Source: Marivita sp051859345 | GTDB taxonomy: Bacteria > Pseudomonadota > Alphaproteobacteria > Rhodobacterales > Rhodobacteraceae | Reading direction: 5' to 3' | DNA: 64,000 bases | NCBI RefSeq assembly: GCF_051859345.1 | Contig: NZ_JBHYFV010000004.1 | Location: 62,001 to 126,000, forward strand | Part shown: in pieces, positions 1 to 8,527 of the stretch | How the letters are laid out: each line of letters starts with the position of its first letter | Position numbering within the stretch: position 1 is the stretch's first letter | Position numbers and translations under genes: made by a program | Notes under the pieces: model-generated | Databases searched by the model: none | Told to the model about the DNA's origin: nothing | The model's input: the letters and a program-made list of their open reading frames with translations, nothing else

Positions 1-168
1 ATGCTGTCGGGTTTCACCGACTGGCTGGCGGCGGGCTGTGTTCTGGCGGGGGGCTTGGTCGGCGGATATTTCGGCGCGTCGATCACCCGACGCCTGCCCG
101 AGAAACCGTTGCGCATCGGCGTCGCCGTGCTGGGCCTCGTGCTGACATTGTCTTTTCTGTTTTCCTGA
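1..168 (+). CDS. C-terminal end of a TauE/SafE-type membrane exporter (partial)
   Basis: The frame is open from the first base and stops at 166-168, so only the last 55 codons are present; the ATG at base 1 may be internal. The fragment has a glycine-rich helix (GGLVGGYFGA), a basic stretch (RRLPEKPLR) and a closing hydrophobic helix that ends almost at the stop. This glycine-rich/basic/hydrophobic ending is typical of the sulfite exporter TauE/SafE (DUF81) family, which moves sulfonates or sulfite-like anions across the inner membrane. It lies 17 bases before the FAH-family gene and may be co-transcribed with it. The substrate cannot be told from this piece. Confidence 0.6.
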   Translation: MLSGFTDWLAAGCVLAGGLVGGYFGASITRRLPEKPLRIGVAVLGLVLTLSFLFS

Positions 169-185
169 AGAGCGGGGATCGCACC

Positions 186-1130
186 ATGAAATTCTGCACC
201 TACTTTCACGAGGACAACCGCCGACTTGGCCTTGTCGAAGGCGACCGCATCGTTGACCTGCACAAGGCCGACCCGCGTGCCGACTTCATCGACATGGTGT
301 CGCTGATCCGGGGCGGCGAAGGTGCCCGTGAGGCCGCGCGCGTCGTCGCCGCAAATCCCCCTGCACACGCCTGCCTTGATACCGACATTGTGCGCCTGGC
401 CGCGCCGCTTCTGCCCTCGACCGTGCTCTGCGCGGGCAGCAACTACCACGCGCACAATGCCGAAAAAGCGGGTGCGCCGCTCTCGGGCAAGGAGCCGGAG
501 TTCTTTCTCAAGACCGCCGATTGCGTGATCGGCCCGGAGGATGGGATCGTGCATGACCCCGCACTCACCTCCAAGCTGGATTGCGAAACGGAGCTTGCCA
601 TCGTGATCGGTCGTGAAGGCCGCCACATTCCCGAGGCCGACGCGCTGTCCCATGTCTTTGGCTACACGGTGTCCAATGACGTGACCGCGCGCGACCGACA
701 GGTGCGCCGCACGCCCGAAGGTCTCGTCTATTACGAACTTGGACGCGGCAAGGCCTTTGATTCCAGCCTGCCTCTCGGTCCAGTCATCACCACCACGGAC
801 GCGGTCCCCGATCCGCAGGCGCTCATGCTGCGCACCCGGATCAACGGAGAGTTGCGTCAAGAGGCCAGCACCGCCGACATGCATTGGAGTTGCGCCGCGC
901 TGATCCATTTCTTTTCGATCAACTTCACCCTGAAGCCCGGCATGGTGATCCTGACCGGCACACCCGCCGGGACTGCATGGTCCGTCGATGCCGAACTTGG
1001 TGGCAAGTGGCAGCCCGCACCCGGTCTGGTGGCCGCAACGCGCTACTGCCTGCCCGGTGACAAGGTAGAAAGCGAGATCGAACGGATCGGCACGCTGCGC
1101 AATACGGTCATCGCAGAGGGCGCTGGGTAA
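186..1130 (+). CDS. Fumarylacetoacetate hydrolase (FAH) family protein
   Basis: A 314-residue soluble protein with the FAH fold. The divalent-metal ligands are recognisable: the ETE pair at residues 134-136 and Asp165 in the NDVTARD motif. The family's RGKxFD segment (RGKAFD, 187-192) and the LTGTPAG turn near the C-terminus are also present. FAH enzymes cleave or hydrate C-C bonds in 2-oxo acids; members close to sugar-acid genes often act on 2,4-diketo-3-deoxy acids, but nothing here fixes the substrate. It follows the exporter fragment closely and is separated by about 170 bases from the convergent sugar-acid kinase. A link to uronate breakdown is possible from position only. Confidence 0.8.
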   Translation: MKFCTYFHEDNRRLGLVEGDRIVDLHKADPRADFIDMVSLIRGGEGAREAARVVAANPPAHACLDTDIVRLAAPLLPSTVLCAGSNYHAHNAEKAGAPLSGKEPEFFLKTADCVIGPEDGIVHDPALTSKLDCETELAIVIGREGRHIPEADALSHVFGYTVSNDVTARDRQVRRTPEGLVYYELGRGKAFDSSLPLGPVITTTDAVPDPQALMLRTRINGELRQEASTADMHWSCAALIHFFSINFTLKPGMVILTGTPAGTAWSVDAELGGKWQPAPGLVAATRYCLPGDKVESEIERIGTLRNTVIAEGAG

Positions 1131-1304
1131 AAACGCTTTGAGGCATCTTACGGGTCCATCAGTGTTACCGATGCTGTCGCGCGGCGATCGCAACATCCGC
1201 GCCCCTTCGGTGCCTCAAAACGCGGCTCGACTCTTCCATGATCGCGGTCGGAATGATCATTGCCGCCAAGGCCACGTCAGACGGCCCTCGCCGGAGGCAT
1301 ACCG

Positions 1305-2207
1305 CTAGGTGGCGTGCGCGACCAAAGCACCTCGCGAACGGATCACTTTCCCGGCCAATGCTGCCCCGGCCGCAGCCGCTTCCTTTTCCGACGCGCCTTG
1401 CAAGAGCGCTGCAAGATAGCCCGCATTGAAACTGTCTCCTGCGGCGGTCGTGTCAACCACGGCGTCTATCTTTTCAGGGCTGAGGGTTGTTATTGCGTTG
1501 TCCCTATGAATGAGGATGTCCGCCGGTCCATTCTTGACGAGTACAGTTCGCGCACCGGCCCCAGCATAGCGTGCGGCCGTGGCGAGGCTGTCGGCATCGC
1601 GAAACCATTCTGCTTCATCTTCGTGGGACGGCAAACTGATTGAGCTGACCGCTGCGGCCTTCATAATCGCGCTGGTCATATCTTCTTTCGATTCCCAAAG
1701 CTTGGGGCGCAAGTTTGGATCGAAGACCACAGTGCCGCCTGCCGTTTTGAAAGCAGCCAGAATAGCAAGGAATCGGGCGCGATCGCCCTTGGGCAAGATT
1801 GCGACGGTTATTCCTGAAAAAAAGGCGACATCCGCGCCCTTCAGGGCGTTCTCCAGACGCGTATCGTCCTGTGCAAGCGTGCGCGCTGCGCTTTGGCCAC
1901 GCCAATAGCTGAAACTTCGTTCGCCATCGTTCAACTGGATCATGTAAAGCCCGACGGTCCGGTCGACGTGGCGTGCAATGTGGTCCGTGCCGATGCCCGC
2001 CTCCTCCAGAAAGCCAAGCATCTGATCCGAGACGCTGTCGGTTCCCACGACGGTGAAATAGTCAACCTGATGATCGGTGCCGAGAAGGCGGCGCAGATAC
2101 CAAGCGGTGTTCATGGTATCGCCCGCGAATCCCATTTTGTAGGTGTCGGCGACGCCCATGGGGGCCATTTCGACCATACATTCACCAATTGCGAGGATGC
2201 GTGTCAT
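1305..2207 (-). CDS. kdgK: 2-keto-3-deoxygluconate kinase (PfkB family)
   Basis: A 300-residue PfkB-type sugar kinase. It opens with the family's ILAIGECMVE strand, carries the substrate-binding DPNLRPKLW segment (residues 163-171) and the ATP/anion-hole motif AAGDSFNAG, in which Asp258 is the expected catalytic base. This pattern is that of KdgK, which phosphorylates 2-keto-3-deoxy-D-gluconate (KDG) to KDPG in the cytoplasm, the common end of hexuronate pathways. Its start overlaps the stop of the upstream GntR regulator by 4 bases, so the two form one transcript divergent from the uronate operon. KDPG would then be split by the aldolase at 30.9 kb. A kinase for another keto-deoxy sugar acid cannot be excluded. 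Confidence 0.85.
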   Translation of the reverse strand: MTRILAIGECMVEMAPMGVADTYKMGFAGDTMNTAWYLRRLLGTDHQVDYFTVVGTDSVSDQMLGFLEEAGIGTDHIARHVDRTVGLYMIQLNDGERSFSYWRGQSAARTLAQDDTRLENALKGADVAFFSGITVAILPKGDRARFLAILAAFKTAGGTVVFDPNLRPKLWESKEDMTSAIMKAAAVSSISLPSHEDEAEWFRDADSLATAARYAGAGARTVLVKNGPADILIHRDNAITTLSPEKIDAVVDTTAAGDSFNAGYLAALLQGASEKEAAAAGAALAGKVIRSRGALVAHAT

Positions 2208-2932
2208 TCGGCGTCGTCTGTGAACCAGCTGTGGTTCTCTGCCTTGATCGTGGCGATGAGATCGTCGATCCGCGACAAGTGCTGCACAAAGGCCGCCGCC
2301 GCGTCATCAGGTTTGCGATTGGTGATCGCGTCAAGGATGACCAAGTGTTCGTCAAGCGCGAGGCGCTGGGAGGTCGCGTCGAGCGAAAGCATGCGAATGC
2401 GGTCCATATGCGCCTTGCTGTCAAGGATCAGGTCCCAGACGAAACCGACACCGGACTGAACGCAGATTTCGCGGTGGAACGCATCGTCAAGGGCATGAAA
2501 GCGGCGCCTGTCGTTGTCCGCTACGGCGGCCCGTTGTTGCGCGATCAGGTCGTTCAGCGCGTCTATTCCTTCGGCGGTGATGACCTCGCACGCGGTACGG
2601 CAGGTGTGGACCTCTAGGGCAATGCGGATGAATTTGGCGCGCAGCACGTCGCGTTCCGAGATCAGGCTGACCATCGTGCTGCTTTGCGGGCGGATGATGA
2701 GGAAGCCGAGCTTTGCCAGACGCTTGAACGCCTCGCGCACGGGTTGCCGCGACACACCCATTTTCTTGGCGACGTCGGCTTCGGAAATCTTCGTCTGCGG
2801 GGGGAGTTCGAGCGACAATATGCGCTGCTGCAAGGCGTTGAACACCTGATCCGAGACTGTCGGTTGGGGTGAATGCTGGATGATCGGCAATGTCACAGCT
2901 TCTGAGTCCGATAAAATAATCTGCTCCACCAC
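2204..2932 (-). CDS. FCD-domain GntR-family regulator of the uronate locus
   Basis: A 242-residue repressor-like protein: an N-terminal winged helix (roughly residues 25-90, with the GntR signature ISEADVAKKMGVSRQPVREAFKRL) followed by an all-helical FCD ligand domain. The start is GTG, with an AGGGAG Shine-Dalgarno element just upstream. FCD-type GntR proteins such as UxuR, ExuR and KdgR-like regulators bind sugar acids. Its place between kdgK and the divergent uxaC operon suggests that it controls both; the 162-base intergenic region contains repeated GACAT/ATGTC sites and an inverted repeat over a good promoter. Which metabolite is the effector is unknown. Confidence 0.85.
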   Translation of the reverse strand: MVEQIILSDSEAVTLPIIQHSPQPTVSDQVFNALQQRILSLELPPQTKISEADVAKKMGVSRQPVREAFKRLAKLGFLIIRPQSSTMVSLISERDVLRAKFIRIALEVHTCRTACEVITAEGIDALNDLIAQQRAAVADNDRRRFHALDDAFHREICVQSGVGFVWDLILDSKAHMDRIRMLSLDATSQRLALDEHLVILDAITNRKPDDAAAAFVQHLSRIDDLIATIKAENHSWFTDDAE

Positions 2933-3000
2933 TGCCTTCTCCCTTGGCGACTATGTCCCTGACATCAATTTTGCCGCATCATGTCGGAAAAGGCAACTGG

Positions 3001-3040
3001 GATATTAGTTGACATGCGGAATCTGGCTAACTAGGATATC
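3001..3040 (+). promoter_or_regulatory. Promoter of the uronate operon with overlapping inverted repeat
   Basis: A sigma70-like promoter reads TTGACA (3009-3014), 17 bases, TAGGAT (3032-3037), about 55 bases before uxaC. It is covered by an imperfect inverted repeat, GATATTAGTT (3001-3010) and AACTAGGATATC (3029-3040). Further upstream, ATGTC/GACAT half-sites occur at 2953, 2961, 2981 and 3011. The arrangement suits repression by the divergent GntR regulator. Seen: the sequences. Inferred: the function. Confidence 0.55.
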
Positions 3041-3094
3041 AGATGGATTGGCCGCATTTGGAGGTGCGCCAATCCTTAAAGTGAGGGGGGCACC

Positions 3095-4501
3095 ATGACA
3101 TTAATGGATGACGACCGTCTATTTCCGACGGATGCGACGGTCAGGGCGCTAGCGCGTGATCTATACGAGTCCGTCAAGGATTTGCCGATCATCAGCCCAC
3201 ATGGTCATACCGATCCGAAGTGGTTCGCAACAAACGAGGCGTTTCCAGATCCCGCGCAGCTGTTCGTGACGCCCGATCATTATGTATTCCGCATGCTGCA
3301 TTCGCAGGGAATAGCGCTCGAGGATCTTGGCGTCCCGCGGGTTGACGGTGGGCCGGTCGAGCAGGACAGCAGGAAGATCTGGCATCTGTTCGCCAGCAAT
3401 TATCACCTGTTCCGTGGAACACCTTCACGCCTCTGGGTTGATCATGCCTTGCAAGAGGTCTTCGGTGTGACGGACCGTCTGTCAGCGTCTTCGGCCGACG
3501 CCATTTATGACCATATTGATGCGAGTTTGAAGACAGAGGCTTTTCGTCCGCGTGCCTTGTTCGAGCGGTTCAATATCGAGGCGATCTCGACCACCGAAAG
3601 CGCGATTGACGATCTCAAGTGGCACAAGATGATCCGTGACAGCGGTTGGGGCGGCAAGGTCGTCACGGCCTATCGGCCTGACGCTGTGGTCGATCCGGAA
3701 TTTGACGGATTTGCCGCGAACATCGAAAAGCTTGGCGAACTGGCGGGTGAGGATACATCGACATGGACCGGCTACCTGGCCGCGCATCGCAACAGGCGGG
3801 CATTCTTCAAGAGTTTGGGTGCAACATCGTCCGACCACGGTCACGCGACCGCACGCACAGAGGACTTGCCGCAGGATGTGGCGGCCAAGCTATTTGACAA
3901 GGCCCTGCAAGGGAATTGCACCGCAGACGAGGCGGACGCCTTCCGCGGCCAAATGTTGACGGAAATGGCACGGATGAGCCTTGATGACGGCCTGGTCTTA
4001 CAAATCCACCCCGGGTCTTCCCGAAACCATTCCGCAGATATCCTGGCGCGGTTCGGACGCGATAAGGGATACGATATTCCGACACGAACGGACTACGTCT
4101 CTGCGCTGCGCCCGTTGCTGAACGCAGTCGGCGGACGTGCCGATCTGACGGTCATCCTGTTTACGCTGGACGAGACCTCCTATGCGCGTGAGCTTGCGCC
4201 GTTGGCTGGGGTCTATCCGGCCTTGCGTCTTGGCCCGCCGTGGTGGTTCCACGACAGCTACGAAGGCATGATGCGGTTCCGCGAAATGGCCACAGAGTCC
4301 GCCGGTTTCTACAACACGGTCGGCTTTAATGACGACACGCGCGCGTTTTGTTCCATTCCCGCCCGCCACGATGTGGCGCGCCGGGTTGATTGTTCGTTCC
4401 TTGCCACACTGGTCGAAACCGGCCGGCTGGACCGGGACGAAGCACCAGAGGTCGCCCACGACCTCACTTACCGGCTTGCCAAGCAAGCATACAAGCTCTG
4501 A
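3095..4501 (+). CDS. uxaC: Uronate isomerase
   Basis: A 468-residue amidohydrolase-superfamily enzyme that interconverts D-glucuronate/D-fructuronate and D-galacturonate/D-tagaturonate, the entry step for both hexuronates. The SPHGHTDPKWF segment (His36 and His38) is the metal-binding HxH of UxaC; the PPWWFHDS and GFNDDTRAFCSIPARHDVARR segments near the C-terminus are also typical. Length agrees with the family (about 470). A GTGAGGGGGG stretch precedes the ATG. It is the first gene of the rightward operon, followed after 25 bases by the TRAP binding protein, so uptake and isomerisation are co-expressed. Confidence 0.93.
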   Translation: MTLMDDDRLFPTDATVRALARDLYESVKDLPIISPHGHTDPKWFATNEAFPDPAQLFVTPDHYVFRMLHSQGIALEDLGVPRVDGGPVEQDSRKIWHLFASNYHLFRGTPSRLWVDHALQEVFGVTDRLSASSADAIYDHIDASLKTEAFRPRALFERFNIEAISTTESAIDDLKWHKMIRDSGWGGKVVTAYRPDAVVDPEFDGFAANIEKLGELAGEDTSTWTGYLAAHRNRRAFFKSLGATSSDHGHATARTEDLPQDVAAKLFDKALQGNCTADEADAFRGQMLTEMARMSLDDGLVLQIHPGSSRNHSADILARFGRDKGYDIPTRTDYVSALRPLLNAVGGRADLTVILFTLDETSYARELAPLAGVYPALRLGPPWWFHDSYEGMMRFREMATESAGFYNTVGFNDDTRAFCSIPARHDVARRVDCSFLATLVETGRLDRDEAPEVAHDLTYRLAKQAYKL

Positions 4502-4526
4502 CGAGCATTTTCTGGGAGGAAAATTA

Positions 4527-5507
4527 ATGACTTACACACAAACTCTTGGCGCAGCACTGTTGGCCAGCGTTGCGCTGACGACCAGTGCCTTTGCTTGTGA
4601 GACCACGTTCCGGTCATCCGACACCCACCCCGATGGCTACCCGACAGTTGCGGCCGTAGAGGCGATGGGCGCACTGATCGAAGAACGCTCTGGTGGGCGT
4701 CTTTGCATCGAGGTCTTCCACTCTGCCCAGTTGGGCGAGGAAAAGGACACCATCGAGCAGACCCAGTTTGGTGTGATTGACATGAACCGCGTCTCGCTTG
4801 GGCCGTTCAACAACATCATCGAAGAGACGCAAGTGCCGTCTTTGCCGTATATCTTCCGCTCGACCGACCATATGCACAAAGTGATGGACGGCCCCGTGGG
4901 ACAGCAAATCCTTGACGCGTTCAGCGACCACGATCTGGTCGGTCTGGCGTTCTACGACGGTGGTTCGCGCAGCTTCTACAACTCAGAGCGCCCCATCAAC
5001 TCGATCGAGGATCTGGCGGGCATGAAGTTCCGCGTGATGCAGTCGGATATGTTCGTGGACATGGTGGCGGCTCTGGGCGCCAACGCGACGCCGATGCCCT
5101 ACGGTGAGGTATACTCCTCGATCCAGACCGGTGTGATCGACGGTGCCGAAAACAACTGGCCGTCCTACGACAGCTCGGGCCACTTCGAAGTCGCGCGATA
5201 CTACACGCTTGACCAGCACCTGATCGTGCCGGAAGTTCTGGTGATGGCAAAGTCCACGTTCGATGGGCTTTCTGCCGAGGATCAGGAACTGGTACGTCAG
5301 GCCGCCCGCGATTCCGTCCCCGTGATGCGTGAGCTTTGGGCCGACCGCGAGGCAGAGTCCGAGGAGCGTGTTCGTGCCGCCGGTGTCGACGTAGTCACCG
5401 ACATCGACAAAACACCGTTCATCGAAGCGATGGTGCCAGTCTACGAAAAATATGTGACCTCGCCGGTGTTGCAGCAAATGGTCCTCGACATTCAGGCGAC
5501 TGAATAA
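4527..5507 (+). CDS. dctP: TRAP transporter substrate-binding protein, probably for uronates
   Basis: A 326-residue periplasmic DctP-family protein. The start at 4527 was chosen because GGGAGGA lies 6 bases upstream and because it places a clean signal peptide (ALLASVALTTSAFA, cut before Cys24) at the N-terminus; the frame is open further upstream inside uxaC. The family core is clear: SAQLGEEKDTIEQTQFG, LAGMKFRVMQSDMF, and the AENNWPSY segment that contacts substrate. The conserved arginine that salt-bridges the carboxylate of TRAP ligands fits FRVM. With uxaC upstream and kdgF/kdu/uxu genes downstream, the ligand is most likely a hexuronate or an unsaturated uronate. No direct evidence distinguishes them. 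Confidence 0.88.
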   Translation: MTYTQTLGAALLASVALTTSAFACETTFRSSDTHPDGYPTVAAVEAMGALIEERSGGRLCIEVFHSAQLGEEKDTIEQTQFGVIDMNRVSLGPFNNIIEETQVPSLPYIFRSTDHMHKVMDGPVGQQILDAFSDHDLVGLAFYDGGSRSFYNSERPINSIEDLAGMKFRVMQSDMFVDMVAALGANATPMPYGEVYSSIQTGVIDGAENNWPSYDSSGHFEVARYYTLDQHLIVPEVLVMAKSTFDGLSAEDQELVRQAARDSVPVMRELWADREAESEERVRAAGVDVVTDIDKTPFIEAMVPVYEKYVTSPVLQQMVLDIQATE

Positions 5508-5516
5508 GATCGCCTT

Positions 5517-5543
5517 CGGCCCGCCGTGTCGTGCGGCGGGCCG
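5517..5543 (+). other. Intercistronic hairpin between dctP and dctQ
   Basis: A perfect 10-base-pair stem, CGGCCCGCCG pairing with CGGCGGGCCG around a 7-base loop, begins 9 bases after the dctP stop. No run of T follows, so it is not a strong terminator. Stem-loops at this spot in transporter operons commonly protect the upstream mRNA or attenuate, giving more binding protein than membrane protein. That role is inferred. Confidence 0.7.
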
Positions 5544-5566
5544 CACCCAACCTCTGAGGTATCGGC

Positions 5567-6088
5567 ATGCAGCAGACGATGGAAGCCGTCGCGCTTTGGA
5601 CAGGGCGCTTGGCGCGCCTTGCCCTATGGGCGGCAGGGATCGGGCTGGTCTTGATGACCGCCCTGATCGCGGCGCAGGTCTTTTGGCGGTACGTCCTCAA
5701 CGACAGCATCGTCTGGACGGAACCCGCATCGGTGATGATTATGGGCTGGTTCATCTTTCTTGGTGCCGCGGTGGGTATCCGCGAAGGGTATCACCTGTCC
5801 TTCGATGTGGTGCTTTATGTGTTGCCGCACAGCGTGAAGATGGTGCTTTTTTCGGTCTCTGACATTGCGGTCGCCGGATTTGGCGGCGGGATGATCTGGT
5901 TCGGCTGGCAGTTGGCGGCCAAAACGGCAGGCAACATGTTGCCCAGCCTTGGCATATCGGGGGCCTATGACTTTGCCCCGATCGTGGCGGGTGGTGTGCT
6001 GATTGTCTTGTTCTCGGCAGAACGTGTGTTCCGCCGTGCCGCAGGCCTGCCGACCGCGCGCTTCGGCGACGATCCAGAGGCCGCATAA
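5567..6088 (+). CDS. dctQ: TRAP transporter small permease
   Basis: A 173-residue DctQ-type protein with four hydrophobic helices. The first runs GLVLMTALIAAQVFWRYVLN and is followed by the family's WTEPASVMIMGWFIFLGAAVGIREG segment. DctQ pairs with DctM to form the sodium-driven membrane part of a TRAP transporter in the inner membrane. It lies between the binding protein and the large permease, one base before the latter's start, so the two permease subunits are almost certainly translated together. Nothing in it defines the substrate. Confidence 0.9.
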   Translation: MQQTMEAVALWTGRLARLALWAAGIGLVLMTALIAAQVFWRYVLNDSIVWTEPASVMIMGWFIFLGAAVGIREGYHLSFDVVLYVLPHSVKMVLFSVSDIAVAGFGGGMIWFGWQLAAKTAGNMLPSLGISGAYDFAPIVAGGVLIVLFSAERVFRRAAGLPTARFGDDPEAA

Positions 6089-6089
6089 C

Positions 6090-7370
6090 ATGGAGCTCTA
6101 CGTCCTTTTCGGCACTTTCGTGGTCCTCCTGCTTATTGGCACGCCGGTGGCTTTTTGTCTTGGAATCTCCAGCTTTGCGACGATTGCCTATCTTGGATTG
6201 CCTCCGGTGGTTGTGTTCCAGCGTCTGAACTCAGGAGTGTCGGTGTTCGCCCTTATGGCGATCCCATTCTTTATCTTTGCGGGCGACCTGATGGTGCGAG
6301 GTGACATTGCCCGAAGGCTGGTGGCGCTGGCTGGGGCTTTTGTCGGCCATTTGCGTGGCGGGTTGGGGCAAGTCAATGTGCTGTCCTCGGTCATGTTCGG
6401 CGGTGTGTCCGGCTCTGCGGCGGCGGATGCCTCTGCCGTGGGTGGCCTCATGGTTCCGCAGATGAAGGAGCGCGGATACGACGTTGATTATGCGGTCAAT
6501 ATCACCGTCGTCAGTTCGATTATCGCGCTGCTGCTGCCGCCCTCACACAACATGATTATCTATTCAATTGCCGCCGGTGGGCGCATCTCGATCGCCGATC
6601 TGTTCACCGCCGGTATTATTCCCGGATTCCTTCTGGCGCTATTGCTGATGATCGCCGCCTGGGCCGTTGCGGCGCGCAAGGGCTATCCAGTGCAGACATT
6701 TCAAGGTGTGCGCATGATAGGCACCTTGTTCGTGTCCGCAGCCCCCGGACTGATATTGGTGGCGATCATTTTCGGTGGGGTCCGGTCGGGCATTTTCACG
6801 GCGTCAGAATCCTCGAACATTGCGGTGGTCTACGCGCTGCTGGTCACGTTCTTTGTTTACCGCAGTCTCAGCTGGCACGATTTCGTCGAAGCGACCTTTG
6901 CTGCCGTGCGCACCACGGCGATGGTCTTGATGGTTATCGGATGTGCGGCGTCGTTTGGGTGGCTCTTGGCCTATACGCGGGTTCCGGCCTCTATGGTGGC
7001 AATGTTGCAGGGGGTATCGGACAATCCGATCGTGATCCTGTTGCTTCTCAACCTTGTGTTGTTGCTCCTGGGCACGTTCATGGACATGTCGCCGCTGATC
7101 GTCATCACGACGCCCATCTTCTTGCCCGTTGCCACCGCGTTCGGTGTCGATCCGGTCCATTTCGGGGTAATCTTGATCCTCAACCTTGGAATCGGATTGT
7201 GCACCCCCCCGGTGGGGGCAGTCTTGTTCGTTGGCTGTGCGGTGGGGCGTATCCCGATCTGGGATGCCGTCCGCACAATCTGGCCGTTCTATGGCGCAGC
7301 GTTCGCGACGCTGATGCTTGTCACCTATATTCCGGCGCTGTCTCTTTGGCTGCCATCCCTGTTCAGATAA
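6090..7370 (+). CDS. dctM: TRAP transporter large permease
   Basis: A 426-residue DctM-type protein with about twelve hydrophobic segments. It begins MELYVLFGTFVVLLLIGTPVAF, the usual family N-terminus; an ATG upstream at 6003 in the same frame would lie inside dctQ and is rejected. Characteristic pieces include the FVGHLRGGLGQVNVLSSVMFGGVSGSAAADASAVG region and a LNLGIGLCTPPVG motif near the end. It carries solute across the inner membrane with sodium, supplied by the DctP protein two genes upstream. The next gene starts only 8 bases after its stop. Confidence 0.92.
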   Translation: MELYVLFGTFVVLLLIGTPVAFCLGISSFATIAYLGLPPVVVFQRLNSGVSVFALMAIPFFIFAGDLMVRGDIARRLVALAGAFVGHLRGGLGQVNVLSSVMFGGVSGSAAADASAVGGLMVPQMKERGYDVDYAVNITVVSSIIALLLPPSHNMIIYSIAAGGRISIADLFTAGIIPGFLLALLLMIAAWAVAARKGYPVQTFQGVRMIGTLFVSAAPGLILVAIIFGGVRSGIFTASESSNIAVVYALLVTFFVYRSLSWHDFVEATFAAVRTTAMVLMVIGCAASFGWLLAYTRVPASMVAMLQGVSDNPIVILLLLNLVLLLLGTFMDMSPLIVITTPIFLPVATAFGVDPVHFGVILILNLGIGLCTPPVGAVLFVGCAVGRIPIWDAVRTIWPFYGAAFATLMLVTYIPALSLWLPSLFR

Positions 7371-7378
7371 GGCAAAAC

Positions 7379-7684
7379 ATGACCTATCCCGTTGTCCCCG
7401 CCGACCCAGGTGTCACCCGTCAAGTGCTGGCTGAAAACGCTGATCTGATGGTTGTCGCGTTCCGTTTCGAGGCGGCAGCGGAAGGCACGTTGCACCACCA
7501 TCCCCATGTTCAGTCCACCTATGTCGAGGCGGGGCGTTTCACCTTTACGGTGGGCGATGTGACGCACGATCTGGGAAAGGGTGACAGCGTGGTGATCCCG
7601 TCGGGTGTGCGCCACGGATGCCTGTGCACCGAAGCTGGGACCCTCATTGATACCTTCGCCCCGCGTCGCGACGATTTCCTCTAG
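7379..7684 (+). CDS. kdgF: KdgF-like cupin (unsaturated uronate linearisation)
   Basis: A 101-residue single-domain cupin. It has the HHHPHVQ metal box (His39/41/43 and Gln45), a distal His79 in SGVRHG, and the C-terminal DTFAPRRDDF segment. Asp91, Phe93 and Arg97 keep the spacing of the Asp-Phe-Arg catalytic set described for KdgF. KdgF opens cyclic 4,5-unsaturated uronates, released by polysaccharide lyases, to the linear keto acid (DKI) used by KduI. Its place directly before kduI and kduD supports this. Start ATG at 7379 follows GGCAAAAC, a weak ribosome site, probably helped by coupling to dctM. No polysaccharide lyase or unsaturated glycuronyl hydrolase is seen in the window. Confidence 0.8.
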   Translation: MTYPVVPADPGVTRQVLAENADLMVVAFRFEAAAEGTLHHHPHVQSTYVEAGRFTFTVGDVTHDLGKGDSVVIPSGVRHGCLCTEAGTLIDTFAPRRDDFL

Positions 7685-7702
7685 ACAGAAAGACACAAAG
7701 AC

Positions 7703-8527
7703 ATGCTCAAGACCGAAACCCGCCATGCCATCGACCCTGCCACGGCCAAAACGCTCGATACCGACCAGTTGCGCGATCATTTTCACGTCGGCGGTTTGTT
7801 CGCTGACGGCGAGATCAATCTGGTCTACAGCCACTACGACCGCCTGATCCTCGGCTCTGCGGTGCCTGCGGGCAAGACGCTGACGCTGGACAAGGTCGAG
7901 GCCGCCGGAACAGCGACGATCCTTGAGCGGCGCGAGATGGGTGTGCTGAACATCGGTGACACCGGCACGGTTTCGGTGGGTGGCGAAACCTACGAGCTTG
8001 AAAACGGCGAAGTCCTTTACATCGGCATGGGCGCGGGTCCGGTGACCTTTGAAGGGGCGGGGCGGTTTTATGTACTGTCCGCGCCTGCGCACCAGAGCTA
8101 TCCGACGACGCTTATCAAACTGAAAGACGCGCGCCGCGTCGAGATGGGCGCGCGCGAGACCGCCAACGAGCGGGTCATCATCCAGTTCCTGCACCCGGAG
8201 GTTTGCAAATCCTGCCAATTGTTGATGGGCTACACGCAGTTCGCCGAAGGATCAGTCTGGAACACAATGCCTGCGCACCTGCACGACCGCCGGATGGAGG
8301 CCTACCTTTACTTCCAACTGCCCGAAGACCAGCGCGTCTTTCACCTGATGGGTGAGCCGGACCAGACCCGCCACATTGTCATGGCCAACGAAGAGGTGGT
8401 GATATCGCCGCCATGGTCGATCCATGCAGGGGCTGGCACGTCGTCCTACACGTTCTGTTGGGCGATGGCTGGTGACAACGTCGATTTCACCGACATGGAT
8501 ATGGTCGCCATGGGGGATTTGCGGTGA
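7703..8527 (+). CDS. kduI: 4-deoxy-L-threo-5-hexosulose-uronate ketol-isomerase
   Basis: A 274-residue bicupin that converts DKI to 3-deoxy-D-glycero-2,5-hexodiulosonate (DKII). The zinc ligands of KduI are all present: His192 and His194 (PAHLHDRR), Glu199 and His241 (PPWSIHAG), each offset by four from the E. coli numbering. The N-terminal HFHVGGLFADGEINLVYSH stretch is family-typical. It lies 18 bases after kdgF and overlaps kduD by 4 bases (ATGA-type), so the three enzymes for 4-deoxy uronates form a unit inside the larger operon. The next step is the KduD reductase. Confidence 0.95.
   Translation: MLKTETRHAIDPATAKTLDTDQLRDHFHVGGLFADGEINLVYSHYDRLILGSAVPAGKTLTLDKVEAAGTATILERREMGVLNIGDTGTVSVGGETYELENGEVLYIGMGAGPVTFEGAGRFYVLSAPAHQSYPTTLIKLKDARRVEMGARETANERVIIQFLHPEVCKSCQLLMGYTQFAEGSVWNTMPAHLHDRRMEAYLYFQLPEDQRVFHLMGEPDQTRHIVMANEEVVISPPWSIHAGAGTSSYTFCWAMAGDNVDFTDMDMVAMGDLR

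Noticed and set aside
1131..1304. Gap between the FAH gene and kdgK with TTGAGGCA (1138-1145) and TGCCTCAA (1211-1218)
   Set aside because: The arms are far apart (about 65 bases) and give no convincing terminator; no gene or att site could be supported.
3042..3051. GATGGATTGG before uxaC, identical to part of the dusA 5' core at 14403-14412, as a possible attachment-site copy
   Set aside because: Only ten bases match and the flanks diverge at once; this is within chance for a 64 kb window.
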